Origin: a virus
DNA length: 53,916 nt
Virus record (IMG/VR): IMGVR_UViG_3300035438_000711
Coordinates: 1-53,916 of that record
Reading direction: 5' to 3' (one strand)
In this document: positions 6,097-14,153 of the stretch, one piece after another
Numbering within the stretch: position 1 is the stretch's first letter
How the letters are laid out: every line of letters begins with the position of its first letter
The notes under the pieces: generated by a model
The model's database searches: none
The model's input: only the letters and a program-made list of their open reading frames with translations
What the model was told of the DNA's origin: nothing
Program-made: the position numbers and the translations under genes

Positions 6097-7004
6097 AGCA
6101 CGCCTCCCGTCCAATCGGACAGCACGCGGGGCGGGAACCCGGCGTAGCCAGACAAGGCAAACGTGTCGTCGCCTTGGATCATGCGGGTGAAGTCTTTCGC
6201 CTTCACCCAGCCTGCCGACCGCTGGAACTGTGGCGGCAGATTCGTATCGTACGTTCCCGAGTAGCAGTCGCCCCAACTGTTCACGACGAGGATCGCTGGC
6301 TCTGGATTCCACCGCACCCCAGCGGCCATCTGGCAATGTGCCCAGCCGCCCATCGGCGTCATGTAGCCGTCCCGCAGCGTCATGGAAAATCCCATTCCAG
6401 AACACACCGCAATCGGGTAGCCGTTCTGGATCGCCTTGGCTGCCTCTTCAAAATTCCGCACCAACGTCACCGACGAAACCTTGTGCCGCGCCGCCGCTGC
6501 TTCAAGGGAATCGGGCACGCCGTCGCGTCCCCATTCCTTCTCACGGCTCCCGCTGTTGTCGTTGAACGTCTGCCCGCCGTAGTCGATGCCGTAGTGCAAC
6601 GTGCCGTACTTCGTCACGGCCTTCGCTGCCGCGCCGCCGTATGATCCGTCGCCGCCGAGGTTCCTGCCGCCGCGAACTTCCACACGGGAAAATCCGTAGA
6701 CGCTCGCCTCCAAAACCCGCCCGCCATAACTCTCGCTCTCGTTCCGCAGCAGCACATCGCACGCGGCGAGAATGTCGCAAGACAAACTCCACCCCCACCC
6801 CACGCACGAGCCTATTTTTTGGGCACCACGCTTCCAATCGGGGGCAACCCTGAGCAAATACTGCCCAAGGAATACGTCCTTCGATTCGTCAAGCACCAAG
6901 TCTGGCCCGGCCTGTGCCAGCGTAGGCCGGGGCAGCGTTGCAAGGAACGCGTCGGTGCCATCGCGGTCGGGCGTGTAGCCCATCAGAGGAATGAAGTCGG
7001 CCAC
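6093..7004 (-). CDS. Papain-like (C1) cysteine peptidase
   Basis: 303 residues with the ordered C1 catalytic set: oxyanion Gln62 and Cys67 in QKIGSCVGWGWS, His223 in GGWAHCQMA, and Asn242 in ILVVNSWG. No propeptide inhibitor domain or signal peptide is obvious. Flanked by small membrane proteins and a lipoprotein, where phages normally keep an endolysin; no amidase, lysozyme or other murein hydrolase is recognisable in the genome. It may attack a protein component of the host envelope, or process phage proteins. The fold call is strong, the lysis role is inference. Confidence 0.85.
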   Translation of the reverse strand: MADFIPLMGYTPDRDGTDAFLATLPRPTLAQAGPDLVLDESKDVFLGQYLLRVAPDWKRGAQKIGSCVGWGWSLSCDILAACDVLLRNESESYGGRVLEASVYGFSRVEVRGGRNLGGDGSYGGAAAKAVTKYGTLHYGIDYGGQTFNDNSGSREKEWGRDGVPDSLEAAAARHKVSSVTLVRNFEEAAKAIQNGYPIAVCSGMGFSMTLRDGYMTPMGGWAHCQMAAGVRWNPEPAILVVNSWGDCYSGTYDTNLPPQFQRSAGWVKAKDFTRMIQGDDTFALSGYAGFPPRVLSDWTGGVL

Positions 7005-7007
7005 GGG

Positions 7008-7481
7008 CTACCCTCCGTTGCCGATGCCAGCCCATGCAATCGCACGGCAAGCGTCCGCGTATTGCTTCCGCAAGTCCGTTGTCACGGGCACCACCTCGAT
7101 GCCGACAACACCAGCCATCGCTTTCTCAACCGCCTCACGCAGCCCCACATACTTGCCCGGTTGGTTGCCAGCCAGACGCCGCCACGCAATGTCGAGCGAC
7201 AGCACGGTGAAGCCTCGCAGGCTCCGCGTGTCGGTGAACACCACCTCGGTGCCCTCCGGTGCCGCCACGACAATCGCCGCCCGCTCCCAGACCGCAGCCC
7301 ACACGGCACGGTCAACTTCGCTGGCTGGCCTCAAGGCTGCGGCAACGTCGGCTACTTTTGTTTTCATCTGCTCACTCGGGGCGTCAACTGAAAAGCCGGG
7401 GACGGCACGCGGCACCGACGGCACGCCGAACGCGGCCACGTAGCCAAGCACCGCCGCAATCGTGAGACGCTGCCAGTTCAT
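7008..7481 (-). CDS. Exported or membrane-anchored hypothetical protein
   Basis: 157 residues. N-terminal hydrophobic segment (residues 6-25, LTIAAVLGYVAAFGVPSVPR) works as signal anchor or signal peptide; the rest is soluble, Ala/Val-rich, with TRSLRGFTVLSLDIAWRRL near the middle. ATGA overlap with the preceding membrane protein gene and four bases before the peptidase gene. Its place suggests a periplasmic partner in lysis or envelope contact. Confidence 0.7.
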   Translation of the reverse strand: MNWQRLTIAAVLGYVAAFGVPSVPRAVPGFSVDAPSEQMKTKVADVAAALRPASEVDRAVWAAVWERAAIVVAAPEGTEVVFTDTRSLRGFTVLSLDIAWRRLAGNQPGKYVGLREAVEKAMAGVVGIEVVPVTTDLRKQYADACRAIAWAGIGNGG

Positions 7482-7756
7482 TTCTTTGCCTTCGCGTTGC
7501 CAAGCATCACGTCGATCAACTGCTGGCACAGGGCCACGCCTTCAGTGCACCCCGCAGCCTTCAGCCGCGTGGCAAGGTCAAGCACGATGTGCAAATCCTT
7601 GCCGGTCACGGCTGCGGTCTTTTCACCTGCGGTTTCCACCGCACGGTTTTTCCACGCGGCTTTGACTTTTGCAGCCAAGGCGGCAATCGCGGGGCCAGCG
7701 ACGACACCCACTGCCGCCACAAGGGCGACGACACGTATGATGGCATCGGTGTTCAC
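7478..7756 (-). CDS. Small membrane protein
   Basis: 92 residues from GTG at 7756 overlapping the previous stop as GTGA. One N-terminal membrane helix (about residues 6-29, IIRVVALVAAVGVVAGPAIA), then a basic helical domain ending NAKAKK. Holin-like in size and topology, and within the lysis-type cluster; no family signature seen. Confidence 0.7.
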   Translation of the reverse strand: MNTDAIIRVVALVAAVGVVAGPAIAALAAKVKAAWKNRAVETAGEKTAAVTGKDLHIVLDLATRLKAAGCTEGVALCQQLIDVMLGNAKAKK

Positions 7757-8058
7757 TTTGCCCCCTCGGCTTGCATGAGGCACCACCGCACAAGCGACTC
7801 GCCCTGCGGTGTCTTGAAGATGTCGGCAAGCAGCCGCACCAACTGGTCGTCAGCCTGTGTGTTGGTCTTCGATGCCAGCCACTCGGCGGCATCGCTCACG
7901 ACAAGACCCTTTTTGTATGGGTCGATCTCGTTCACGAATCGCTGGCCGTAGCCGATCAGCGGCGACCATGCCTGCAGCAACGCAATCTGCTGCCAGATAG
8001 AAAGCGACGCCCCGTACTTGGCGTACTCGTCTGCCGTGCCTTGGTAGTTTGGTGCCAT
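7753..8058 (-). CDS. Hypothetical protein
   Basis: 101 residues, mainly helical, soluble, with several Trp and Tyr residues (YAKYGASLSIWQQIALLQAW). ATG at 8058 has GGAGACAACT before it. No motif recognised. It heads the operon of membrane and peptidase genes. Confidence 0.7.
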   Translation of the reverse strand: MAPNYQGTADEYAKYGASLSIWQQIALLQAWSPLIGYGQRFVNEIDPYKKGLVVSDAAEWLASKTNTQADDQLVRLLADIFKTPQGESLVRWCLMQAEGAK

Positions 8059-8111
8059 AGTTGTCTCCTTCGTTTCATTCTGACAACGCGGCAGGGCAGG
8101 CTTGCAGTTCG

Positions 8112-8468
8112 CTAATCTCTAAAGCCCTCGAATATTTCGCGGGCCTCCGGGGAGAGGCTGATTTCCGGCATCCGGTATGGCTGCGGCTTGATGCCCTGAC
8201 GCCGCAGTTCCGTTTCTTCGTCCCAGCCAGCACGCACCTCGGCCGCGCGGGCTATCAGTTCGGCGGGCGTCGGGTCTTTTGTTTCGCCACGCTGCGGTCG
8301 GAAGCGGAGCCGCCGGTCGTGTCGCGGCGGCAAGTCGGCGACTGTCTTCAGGCGAATCAACTGGTCTTTCGTGATTGTCCAATGCGTGCAGATGTAGTGC
8401 ATCGACAGGTGCGATGCCCACTGAACCCGCAACGTCTTGAAGTCAATCGCCGCCGTGTTACCCGCCAC
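8112..8468 (-). CDS. Putative helix-turn-helix DNA-binding protein
   Basis: 118 residues. Residues 10-55 (about a Trp, YICTHWTITKDQLIRLKTVA and then DLPPRHDRR) look like a short helix-turn-helix followed by a basic arm, as in phage GcrA-like regulators. The C-terminal half is helical and charged. It overlaps the end of the glycosyltransferase gene by 11 bases. Regulation of the lysis/adhesin cassette is possible but unproven. Confidence 0.6.
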   Translation of the reverse strand: MAGNTAAIDFKTLRVQWASHLSMHYICTHWTITKDQLIRLKTVADLPPRHDRRLRFRPQRGETKDPTPAELIARAAEVRAGWDEETELRRQGIKPQPYRMPEISLSPEAREIFEGFRD

Positions 8469-9336
8469 GCTTGCCCTCCTCTGGAAGCCAGAAGGAAACG
8501 CACCGCATCGACGGGTTCAGCGCGAAACGCTTCTGCGTTGCCGCTGCGATAGACGAATGAAACACAACGTGTTCGCAGTCGTCGCCGCCATAGGTGCCAG
8601 CAAGGTAGGCATCGCCCCGATAGATCGCCAGTTGCCCGAACGCGGAATTGAATCGCACCGGCGTCGAGCCGACGGGCGGGTGCCAGTGGAAAAACCATTG
8701 CTGATCCCGCTGCCGCCAGTGGTTGAGCCGTGCAGCAAAAGCGTCGTAGTGAACGGCTATGGGCTTCGGTGATACGGGTGGCCCCCACTCGCCCCACGAA
8801 TACGCCGCCAGCCCGTAGAGGTCGCGGTCTGCATCCAGCCACGCAATAGAGTTCGCCACGCCGTCTACGCTGAACCCACCCCACGGGTCGGCGTCAAACA
8901 CAATCACATAGTCGGGGGCTTCGCCGTTCCGCACGAACCACTGGCACGCCGTGCGGTACTCGGCTAGGGCGTGCGTTCGCACCGGTGCGGTCGTCAGGTT
9001 GAGATGCGGGCGACCGTTCGTATTCAGACTCGCGTGCCGCTGCTGCCCGTTCTGCCACGCGGCAAGCACCTCTTTCGTATCGTCAGCCGAATCGTTCTCA
9101 TAAACAAACGCCGACCACTCGCGGAACATCGCCCCGGTCTCTTCGACCAACGCCAGCGTCCGCGGCAGCCATGGCATCGCGTTGCGGCAGATAGCAACGA
9201 AGGCAACGGTCGCGTCCTTTGCCAATCGGCGACCGGCCGCGGCCTTGTCGCGGTAGTCGTCCGCGAACTCTGCGTCGGGCGGCAGCAGCACGTCGGGATG
9301 GTGGCGGGCGATCTCGTCAAGCGTCACGCTGGGCAT
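8458..9336 (-). CDS. Glycosyltransferase, GT69/CAP59-like
   Basis: 292 residues. The N-terminal helical segment is followed by a GT-A fold: FVAICRNAMPWLPRTL, then YENDSADDTKEVLAAW and a metal-binding VIVFDADPWGG. The ENDSxDxT pattern is typical of the GT69 (CAP59-like) and GT62-like mannosyltransferases. It overlaps the preceding glycosyltransferase gene by 20 bases and is the last of four in a row. Acceptor unknown: phage DNA, host glycan or a phage surface protein are all possible. Confidence 0.8.
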   Translation of the reverse strand: MPSVTLDEIARHHPDVLLPPDAEFADDYRDKAAAGRRLAKDATVAFVAICRNAMPWLPRTLALVEETGAMFREWSAFVYENDSADDTKEVLAAWQNGQQRHASLNTNGRPHLNLTTAPVRTHALAEYRTACQWFVRNGEAPDYVIVFDADPWGGFSVDGVANSIAWLDADRDLYGLAAYSWGEWGPPVSPKPIAVHYDAFAARLNHWRQRDQQWFFHWHPPVGSTPVRFNSAFGQLAIYRGDAYLAGTYGGDDCEHVVFHSSIAAATQKRFALNPSMRCVSFWLPEEGKRGG

Positions 9337-9964
9337 CGGCTCCCTCCTGCGGCCACGGGTGGTGCACCAGCCGCCCCGTCACGGCCATCGTCGTCAGTTC
9401 GGGGTATGCGTACGTGCCGGTGACGCTCATCTCGCCCTCGGCCCGGCCCGTGCCCTTGTGGTTGTGAAGCGTGCGGATCGAGAGTGCCGGGTTGACTACG
9501 GAGTAGCCCGCCTCCATTGCCTCGCCTGCAATCGCGTTATCGCAGCCGATGTAGCCCAGCGGAATGCGGTCGCCAATCCCAACAAGTTCGCCGCCTACAA
9601 ATGCCCACACGTCTTGTGAACCAGAATAGAAACGCTCGCCCTTGTACTGTCCGACCATGCGGGGCGTCGCCGGGGACTCCCACCGGGTCAACGTCACGAA
9701 CCGTTTCGGTTCAGCGACCGCCCCCTCCAGCAGCCGGGCCGTGTGGTTGAACTGAATGTCGGAGTTCGCCAGCACGCACACGCGGCGAGGATACCGCTCG
9801 GCACACATGCGAAAAACCTGCCCGTACCGCAGCCGCTCGTCGCCGTTGCTCACCGGCACAACGTCTTCAAAGATGCCAAGTTCCACGTTCGCCTTGAACG
9901 TGCCGTCGAGTTCGGCGATCCGCTCGGAGTCGTTCGGCCTGTAGTGTTCAAAAATCAGAATCAC
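9317..9964 (-). CDS. Glycosyltransferase-like protein
   Basis: 215 residues from GTG at 9964, GTGA-coupled to the gene before. ILIFEHYRPNDSERIAEL at the N-terminus and VCVLANSDIQFN near residue 80 (a DxQ/DxD-like metal site) give a GT-A type fold; PLGYIGCDNAIAGEAMEAGY later resembles the acceptor-side helix of such enzymes. Third of four glycosyltransferases in one operon. Confidence 0.75.
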   Translation of the reverse strand: MILIFEHYRPNDSERIAELDGTFKANVELGIFEDVVPVSNGDERLRYGQVFRMCAERYPRRVCVLANSDIQFNHTARLLEGAVAEPKRFVTLTRWESPATPRMVGQYKGERFYSGSQDVWAFVGGELVGIGDRIPLGYIGCDNAIAGEAMEAGYSVVNPALSIRTLHNHKGTGRAEGEMSVTGTYAYPELTTMAVTGRLVHHPWPQEGADAQRDA

Positions 9965-10659
9965 AGCAGCGGCTCCGTTTCCACAAAGTCGCGGACGATG
10001 CCGCCGCCCAAGTCGTCGGCGGTGATAGGCACATGGTGATACTGCGCGTGCCACTCCGCGTTAGCGACGTGCGTGCCTTTCTCAGCCCCGATGTTTTGGA
10101 TGCGGCTCACCGTCGGGAACGCCTCCCAGCGGGTGCCGCGGATGTGGTTGTTCAAGATGATGTCCCACGAGGGGCCGTCTTTGCTCGTCCATTGCGGGGC
10201 GATCTCAACCCATCGGTTCGCCCACGTGCCCCAGCCCCACGGCGTGAACCACCGGCGGGTGCCGCACTGGTCTGGCTTGCCGTTGCTCTGCTGCTGGTAG
10301 CCCGACACTGTCATGACGTGCGGGTCGTGCCGGTACTGGTCGCGTGCCCAAGAGAACCACAGCAACGCGTCGCGGGTCGGTACGCAGTCGTCTTCAAAGT
10401 GGACATGGAACTCCGACTGCATGATCTCGAACCCGTACCGCATCGACGTGTAGATCGCGTCGTTGCACCCAGCGTGAGCAGTCAACGCCAAAGATTGAAA
10501 CCCGTGGCTGGCGGCGATCTCCCGCGACTGCTGGGTTTCCTCGCACGGGTCGAGCAGCACGACCACGCGGCAACTCGACACGCCGATGCAACGCGACACG
10601 GCTTGACAGGTTTGGTCAAGGTACTCGGGCCGGTTGTATCCGCTGATGGTTATGTTCAC
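9961..10659 (-). CDS. GT-A family glycosyltransferase
   Basis: 232 residues. Begins MNITISGYNRPEYLDQTCQA, the donor-binding opening of GT2/GNT-I-like enzymes, and has FHVHFEDDCVPTRD (metal-binding EDD) near residue 90. FTPWGWGTWANRW follows, a common acceptor-side motif in bacterial GNT-I-like proteins. Overlaps the preceding gene by four bases. Confidence 0.85.
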   Translation of the reverse strand: MNITISGYNRPEYLDQTCQAVSRCIGVSSCRVVVLLDPCEETQQSREIAASHGFQSLALTAHAGCNDAIYTSMRYGFEIMQSEFHVHFEDDCVPTRDALLWFSWARDQYRHDPHVMTVSGYQQQSNGKPDQCGTRRWFTPWGWGTWANRWVEIAPQWTSKDGPSWDIILNNHIRGTRWEAFPTVSRIQNIGAEKGTHVANAEWHAQYHHVPITADDLGGGIVRDFVETEPLL

Positions 10660-11267
10660 CGAACAATGTCCTCAAGCCGATTTCGCAAGGCGTCGCACCG
10701 CTGCTGCGTCGGTGCACCGCATGGGTGATAAACCAAGTCGCCGGGTTTCCAGAAACACTTTCCGCAATCAACCGAGTTGAACGCTCTAGCGTGAGCCACA
10801 GTGACCACGCCCGCGAGAGAGTGCATATTGTCACGCAGCCAGCACTGAAGCATGAACGGCGAGTCAATCCACTCGGCAGGACGATTAGCCAAGTAGTCAA
10901 GCAGCCGCTTCGTCTCTGCGGTCGCCTTCCACACAATCGAGTCGGCGTTGAATAGCGTGTGCGGGCCAAGCAACTCCTCGCAAATCGTCATGTGCGGGCC
11001 AAGTTCAGCAACGTCCGCAATGCACACTGCATGATTCGTGATCAAGCAGTCTGCCCCCAAAGTCCAAACGAGGTCGTAAGACTCAAGCAGCAGGCGAGTG
11101 AGCAACAGCGACTCAACCGCACAGACTGGATACGTGCCGGGCAACGCAACAATCGTGTAGCCGTGCCGGATGCCGTACTCAAGGCGGCTCGGCATCACAA
11201 TCGACGCCCACGGAGTCCCCTCGCTGACTGACGTGACGATTGCAACGCGAGGCATTTCAAGGCTCAT
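10656..11267 (-). CDS. Glycosyltransferase-like protein (GT34-like)
   Basis: 203 residues from ATG at 11267. VAIVTSVSEGTPWASIV opens the protein, LVWTLGADCLITN near residue 70 takes the place of the DxD metal site, and SPFMLQCWLRDN with FNADSIVW resembles the galactosyl/mannosyl transferase (GMA12/MNN10) layout. First of four glycosyltransferases in tandem. A 13-bp hairpin (11309-11342) precedes it. The DxD site is imperfect, so activity is less certain than for its neighbours. Confidence 0.7.
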   Translation of the reverse strand: MSLEMPRVAIVTSVSEGTPWASIVMPSRLEYGIRHGYTIVALPGTYPVCAVESLLLTRLLLESYDLVWTLGADCLITNHAVCIADVAELGPHMTICEELLGPHTLFNADSIVWKATAETKRLLDYLANRPAEWIDSPFMLQCWLRDNMHSLAGVVTVAHARAFNSVDCGKCFWKPGDLVYHPCGAPTQQRCDALRNRLEDIVR

Positions 11268-11308
11268 GCCGCACACTATGCCAGCCGCGTCAAGAAACTT
11301 GGCCGCGT

Positions 11309-11342
11309 CGCCGCCGGGGTGCTTGGGCACACCCCGGCGGCG
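11309..11342 (-). terminator. Strong GC stem-loop, possible terminator
   Basis: Perfect 13-bp inverted repeat CGCCGCCGGGGTG/CACCCCGGCGGCG with an 8-base loop, between the secreted protein gene and the glycosyltransferase operon. There is no T tract directly after it on the minus strand, so it may be a Rho-assisted terminator or mRNA-processing site. Confidence 0.5.
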
Positions 11343-11355
11343 AGGGCCGGGCGGG

Positions 11356-11655
11356 CTAGCGGTAGCGAATCACCGCGTAGTAGCGGCGAGTGACCGGCGA
11401 GTAGGCGATGCCCTCCTCGATGATCGTCTTCCGCCCGAAGTAGCAGCACGCGCGGCGGGCTGCTTCGGGCGTGCTGCCCATACCGATACCCTCCGTCTGG
11501 CTGCACTGGCTGTGAACCAGTGAGCCACGGCGGGCAATGATCGTCGCGTGATCCTGTGCAGTAATCACCGAACCGCCGCGACGAACGACAACCGTGCCAT
11601 CAGCCACGGCAAGCGTGGCAACCGAAGCAATCAGCAGAGCAAAAGCAAAACGCAT
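11356..11655 (-). CDS. Small secreted protein
   Basis: 99 residues. Clear signal peptide (MRFAFALLIASVATLAVADG, cleavage probably after Ala18). The mature part carries three to four cysteines (CSQTEG, ACCYFG) and an Arg-rich C-terminus (TRRYYAVIRYR). AAGGAGG gives a strong ribosome site. Function unknown; an envelope or superinfection role is possible. Confidence 0.8.
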   Translation of the reverse strand: MRFAFALLIASVATLAVADGTVVVRRGGSVITAQDHATIIARRGSLVHSQCSQTEGIGMGSTPEAARRACCYFGRKTIIEEGIAYSPVTRRYYAVIRYR

Positions 11656-11693
11656 CGCATCCTCCTTGATGAAAAGAACGGGAACCCAAACAA

Positions 11694-12803
11694 CTACTCA
11701 AGAGGCATCACCAGCCCCATGTGGCAATCAGTTCGCATGATGAACGCACCGCCGCTGCCGTGCGTCACGACGCTGACGGTCGGCTCGCCGTCGGCGGGCA
11801 ACCCGGCCAGCCACTCGCTGACGTAGGCCGGATCGAGTTTGACCGTACACTCCGCACCAAACTCCACCAGCGGGCACGAAACCTCCGACTGCCCCGCCTC
11901 CGAACTCTGCCCCCGCAGCAGCACGGCCCCGTCGGTGAACGTGAACACCACGCCGCGGCTCGAATCGCTGGTGCAAATCGCAGCGGCACGCGTTGCCCCC
12001 AGCAAGTCGTCAATCGTCACGGTCGTCGGGTCGGCCCCGCCTTCCGGCACGACGTTCCTCCAGTTCGGGAACTTGCCACCCAGCAGCCGGGCGGTCACGG
12101 TCATGCGACCGATGGACGCCACGACCTCATTGTTCGTCGCCTCCATCTGCACCGAGCCTTCGTCGCCGCACATGGCCGCGATCCTCGCCATAGCCTTGAT
12201 GGCCCGCACCGGAACCAGCGTCAGCGAATCGTCCACGGCGAAGTCGTGCTCGATCTCCGCGGTGGAAAGACGCCGCCCGTCCGTACCCACGAACGTCACG
12301 GTGTCTTCGTGAACGTCGATCAGCACGCCGCCCATAGCGAACCGGCTGCTCGTATCGTCCGCCGCAGACACGACGGAGTTGACCGCACGCACGAACTGGT
12401 CGGCAGGGATGCGGGGCAGGGGCTTTGCCCCGGTCACGTCCCACGCCGGATACGCCGCCACGTCTTCGGTCGGCAGCGTCCACGTCCCCGCACCAGCCGC
12501 AACGGTGCAGGAAGTATCCCGCCCGGTAAACGTCACGTTCGTAGACCCCGCCGCGTTCAAGATCGCCATGAGCCGCGCGTGCGGCACAAGCATCGGTGCC
12601 GCGTTGAAGCCATCCAGCGGTGCCGTCACGCGAAGGTCGCCATCGCACGTCGTCACGAACCCGCCGCCGATCAGTGCATTGAACAGCACCGCGTTCGGCG
12701 TCCGCGTTGGCACCGCGTCCTTGACCAACTGCAAGGCCGCTTTGACTTCACCGGCGTTCAATGTTGTGCCAGTAATCTTTTGAGTCTTTGTAGCCGCTGA
12801 CAT
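11694..12803 (-). CDS. dnaN: DNA polymerase III beta sliding clamp homologue
   Basis: 369 residues, the usual length of a bacterial beta clamp with its three repeated domains. Recognisable elements: ATFTGRDTSC-like first-domain strand (TNVTFTGRDTSCTV), RIPADQFVRAVNSVVSAADDTSSRFAMGGVLID at the second-domain start, FVGTDGRRLS, GKFPNWRNVVPE, and a C-terminal MPLE where beta clamps end MPMRL. ATG at 12803 is preceded by AAAGGA. A phage clamp may recruit host polymerase or the phage nucleases. No DNA polymerase other than the prim-pol protein is seen. Confidence 0.93.
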   Translation of the reverse strand: MSAATKTQKITGTTLNAGEVKAALQLVKDAVPTRTPNAVLFNALIGGGFVTTCDGDLRVTAPLDGFNAAPMLVPHARLMAILNAAGSTNVTFTGRDTSCTVAAGAGTWTLPTEDVAAYPAWDVTGAKPLPRIPADQFVRAVNSVVSAADDTSSRFAMGGVLIDVHEDTVTFVGTDGRRLSTAEIEHDFAVDDSLTLVPVRAIKAMARIAAMCGDEGSVQMEATNNEVVASIGRMTVTARLLGGKFPNWRNVVPEGGADPTTVTIDDLLGATRAAAICTSDSSRGVVFTFTDGAVLLRGQSSEAGQSEVSCPLVEFGAECTVKLDPAYVSEWLAGLPADGEPTVSVVTHGSGGAFIMRTDCHMGLVMPLE

Positions 12804-12912
12804 TCTTCGCTTCCTTTCGAGAGAACGACATACCCACCGCGATGCCAAGCAGGAACCATCCTGTTTGAAACACCGCACCAAGACAGACGCATACCACTTG
12901 TTCGATTGTCAT
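12748..12912 (-). CDS. Small membrane ORF overlapping the clamp gene
   Basis: 54 residues: MTIEQVVCVCLGAVFQTGWF and onward, with one membrane helix at about residues 6-29 and a charged C-terminal tail. Its ATG overlaps the previous stop as ATGA, like most real genes here, and the frame runs 56 bases into the clamp gene. Size and coupling support a real small protein; function unknown. Confidence 0.55.
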   Translation of the reverse strand: MTIEQVVCVCLGAVFQTGWFLLGIAVGMSFSRKEAKNVSGYKDSKDYWHNIERR

Positions 12913-13160
12913 TGACGCACCACCCCGCCGTTGCCTTCGTCGTCGGTCACTTCAACTGAAGTGATCGGCGCGAAGATGTTCATGATCTTTTCGGCAAGCA
13001 CCAGCGGCTCGTCGTCGTCGGTGGCAAGGGTCGATACCAGCATTGCGATCTCGTCTGCCATCTCTTGGCAGTGGTCGCACTGCGACTCGTCAGCGTCGAT
13101 CCGCAACTTGATCGACAGCGGGCCAACAGCCACCTTTCGGGTCAGTTCGTAAGCACGCAT
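12909..13160 (-). CDS. Hypothetical protein with CxxC
   Basis: 83 residues from ATG at 13160 with GGAGGAAGCAG before it. Begins with a basic strand segment (MRAYELTRKVAVGPLSIKLR), then DESQCDHCQEMADEIAML and an acidic tail. The single CxxC could bind metal in a dimer. It lies between the VRR-NUC nuclease and the clamp; role unknown. Confidence 0.75.
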   Translation of the reverse strand: MRAYELTRKVAVGPLSIKLRIDADESQCDHCQEMADEIAMLVSTLATDDDEPLVLAEKIMNIFAPITSVEVTDDEGNGGVVRQ

Positions 13161-13419
13161 CTGCTTCCTCCTTGCTTGTGACAACGTGACACACGGCTCC
13201 TCCCTGTGTCTCAATCTCGTTCATCCGCCTGCGTTGAATCTCGGTGGGCTTCTTCCCCGGCTGCTTCACCTCAAGGAACACCGCACGCCCGTGCTGCAGG
13301 CACAACAAGTCTGGCACGCCCGCCAACTGGTACGGCCCGCCGTGAATCTTCATGACCCACCAGCCTTGCTGTTTGGCTAGCCGAACAATCGACGCGACGA
13401 TAGCGGACTCTAGCGGCAT
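13090..13419 (-). CDS. VRR-NUC domain nuclease
   Basis: 109 residues. The PD-(D/E)XK pattern of the VRR-NUC family is complete: ES near the start, GVPDLLCLQHGRAVFLEVKQ (Asp plus ExK), and QRRRMNEIETQGGAVCHVV. Stand-alone VRR-NUC proteins in phages are thought to resolve or nick branched DNA. It overlaps the end of the Gp88-like gene by ten bases. The far C-terminus is poorly conserved. Confidence 0.9.
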   Translation of the reverse strand: MPLESAIVASIVRLAKQQGWWVMKIHGGPYQLAGVPDLLCLQHGRAVFLEVKQPGKKPTEIQRRRMNEIETQGGAVCHVVTSKEEADACLRTDPKGGCWPAVDQVADRR

Positions 13420-14132
13420 TCCTTTGCCCTCTCCACGGCGTCGCCATTAAAGCAGCGACGGCACGATTCGCATACCCGAACAATCGACTCGTTCAAGTTA
13501 AGGGGGCAATCGTCCTCGATGGGGGCCGATCCGTCAAGGTCATATTTGTTGCGAAACACGACCGGTGCTATCGCTGCTGGCGGCACCTCGCCGTCGTCGC
13601 ATTGGTACGAATGAAACCACTGCAAGCCAGCGGGAGCGATGCCGCGAAACTCTTCCAGCCTTGCCCATGATGCCTTGTCTACGGAGAAGTGCACGAACAC
13701 GTTTCGTGCGGGCGTTATCTTTGCGGCCAACTCTGGCCTCCGCGTCACAACCCACTGCGGCATGAACGGCAGTTCGTTTGCTACCGCCGCGATGCACGCG
13801 GGCGTTTCTTCCACCAAGTCGCCGCCGCCGTTCCACCGCACGAATGTCAGCCGCAGCCGCTGCGTCCACTCGACGATGCGGACGGCAAGGCGGGCGGGGT
13901 CAGCCCGCAGGGTGTTGAGCAGCCGGTGCTGCTTGTCGAGGCTCTGCCGCCACGTCGATGGCCCGGCGGCGAAGTAGCACGTATCGGCACACACCGTCGT
14001 CGGGCGGCACGTTCCGATGATCGGGAAGTTGAGACTGTGCCCCGTGACCTTGTTGGTCGAGAACGGATTCTCGCCGTCGTGCAATTCGTCTTCGTGGCCC
14101 TGCGGCTTGCGGGCGAGAGTGGCAACGCTCAT
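13410..14132 (-). CDS. Gp88-like phage protein
   Basis: 240 residues. ENPFSTNKVTGHSLNFPIIG followed by CRPTTVCADTCYFA matches the N-terminal pattern of the mycobacteriophage gene 88-type family; FVRWNGGGDLVEE, VVTRRPELAAKI and CESCRRCFNGD complete it. The two Cys clusters suggest metal binding. Biochemical function is not established. It sits between the zinc-ribbon protein and the VRR nuclease, so a replication or recombination role is likely. Confidence 0.75.
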   Translation of the reverse strand: MSVATLARKPQGHEDELHDGENPFSTNKVTGHSLNFPIIGTCRPTTVCADTCYFAAGPSTWRQSLDKQHRLLNTLRADPARLAVRIVEWTQRLRLTFVRWNGGGDLVEETPACIAAVANELPFMPQWVVTRRPELAAKITPARNVFVHFSVDKASWARLEEFRGIAPAGLQWFHSYQCDDGEVPPAAIAPVVFRNKYDLDGSAPIEDDCPLNLNESIVRVCESCRRCFNGDAVERAKECR

Positions 14133-14153
14133 GCGGCCACCTGACCAGACCTG

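Noticed and set aside
11721-12800. Plus-strand 359-codon open frame opposite the sliding clamp gene
   Set aside because: It is the antisense of a strongly supported dnaN gene, has Arg/His-rich low-complexity composition and no ribosome site; an effect of high GC.
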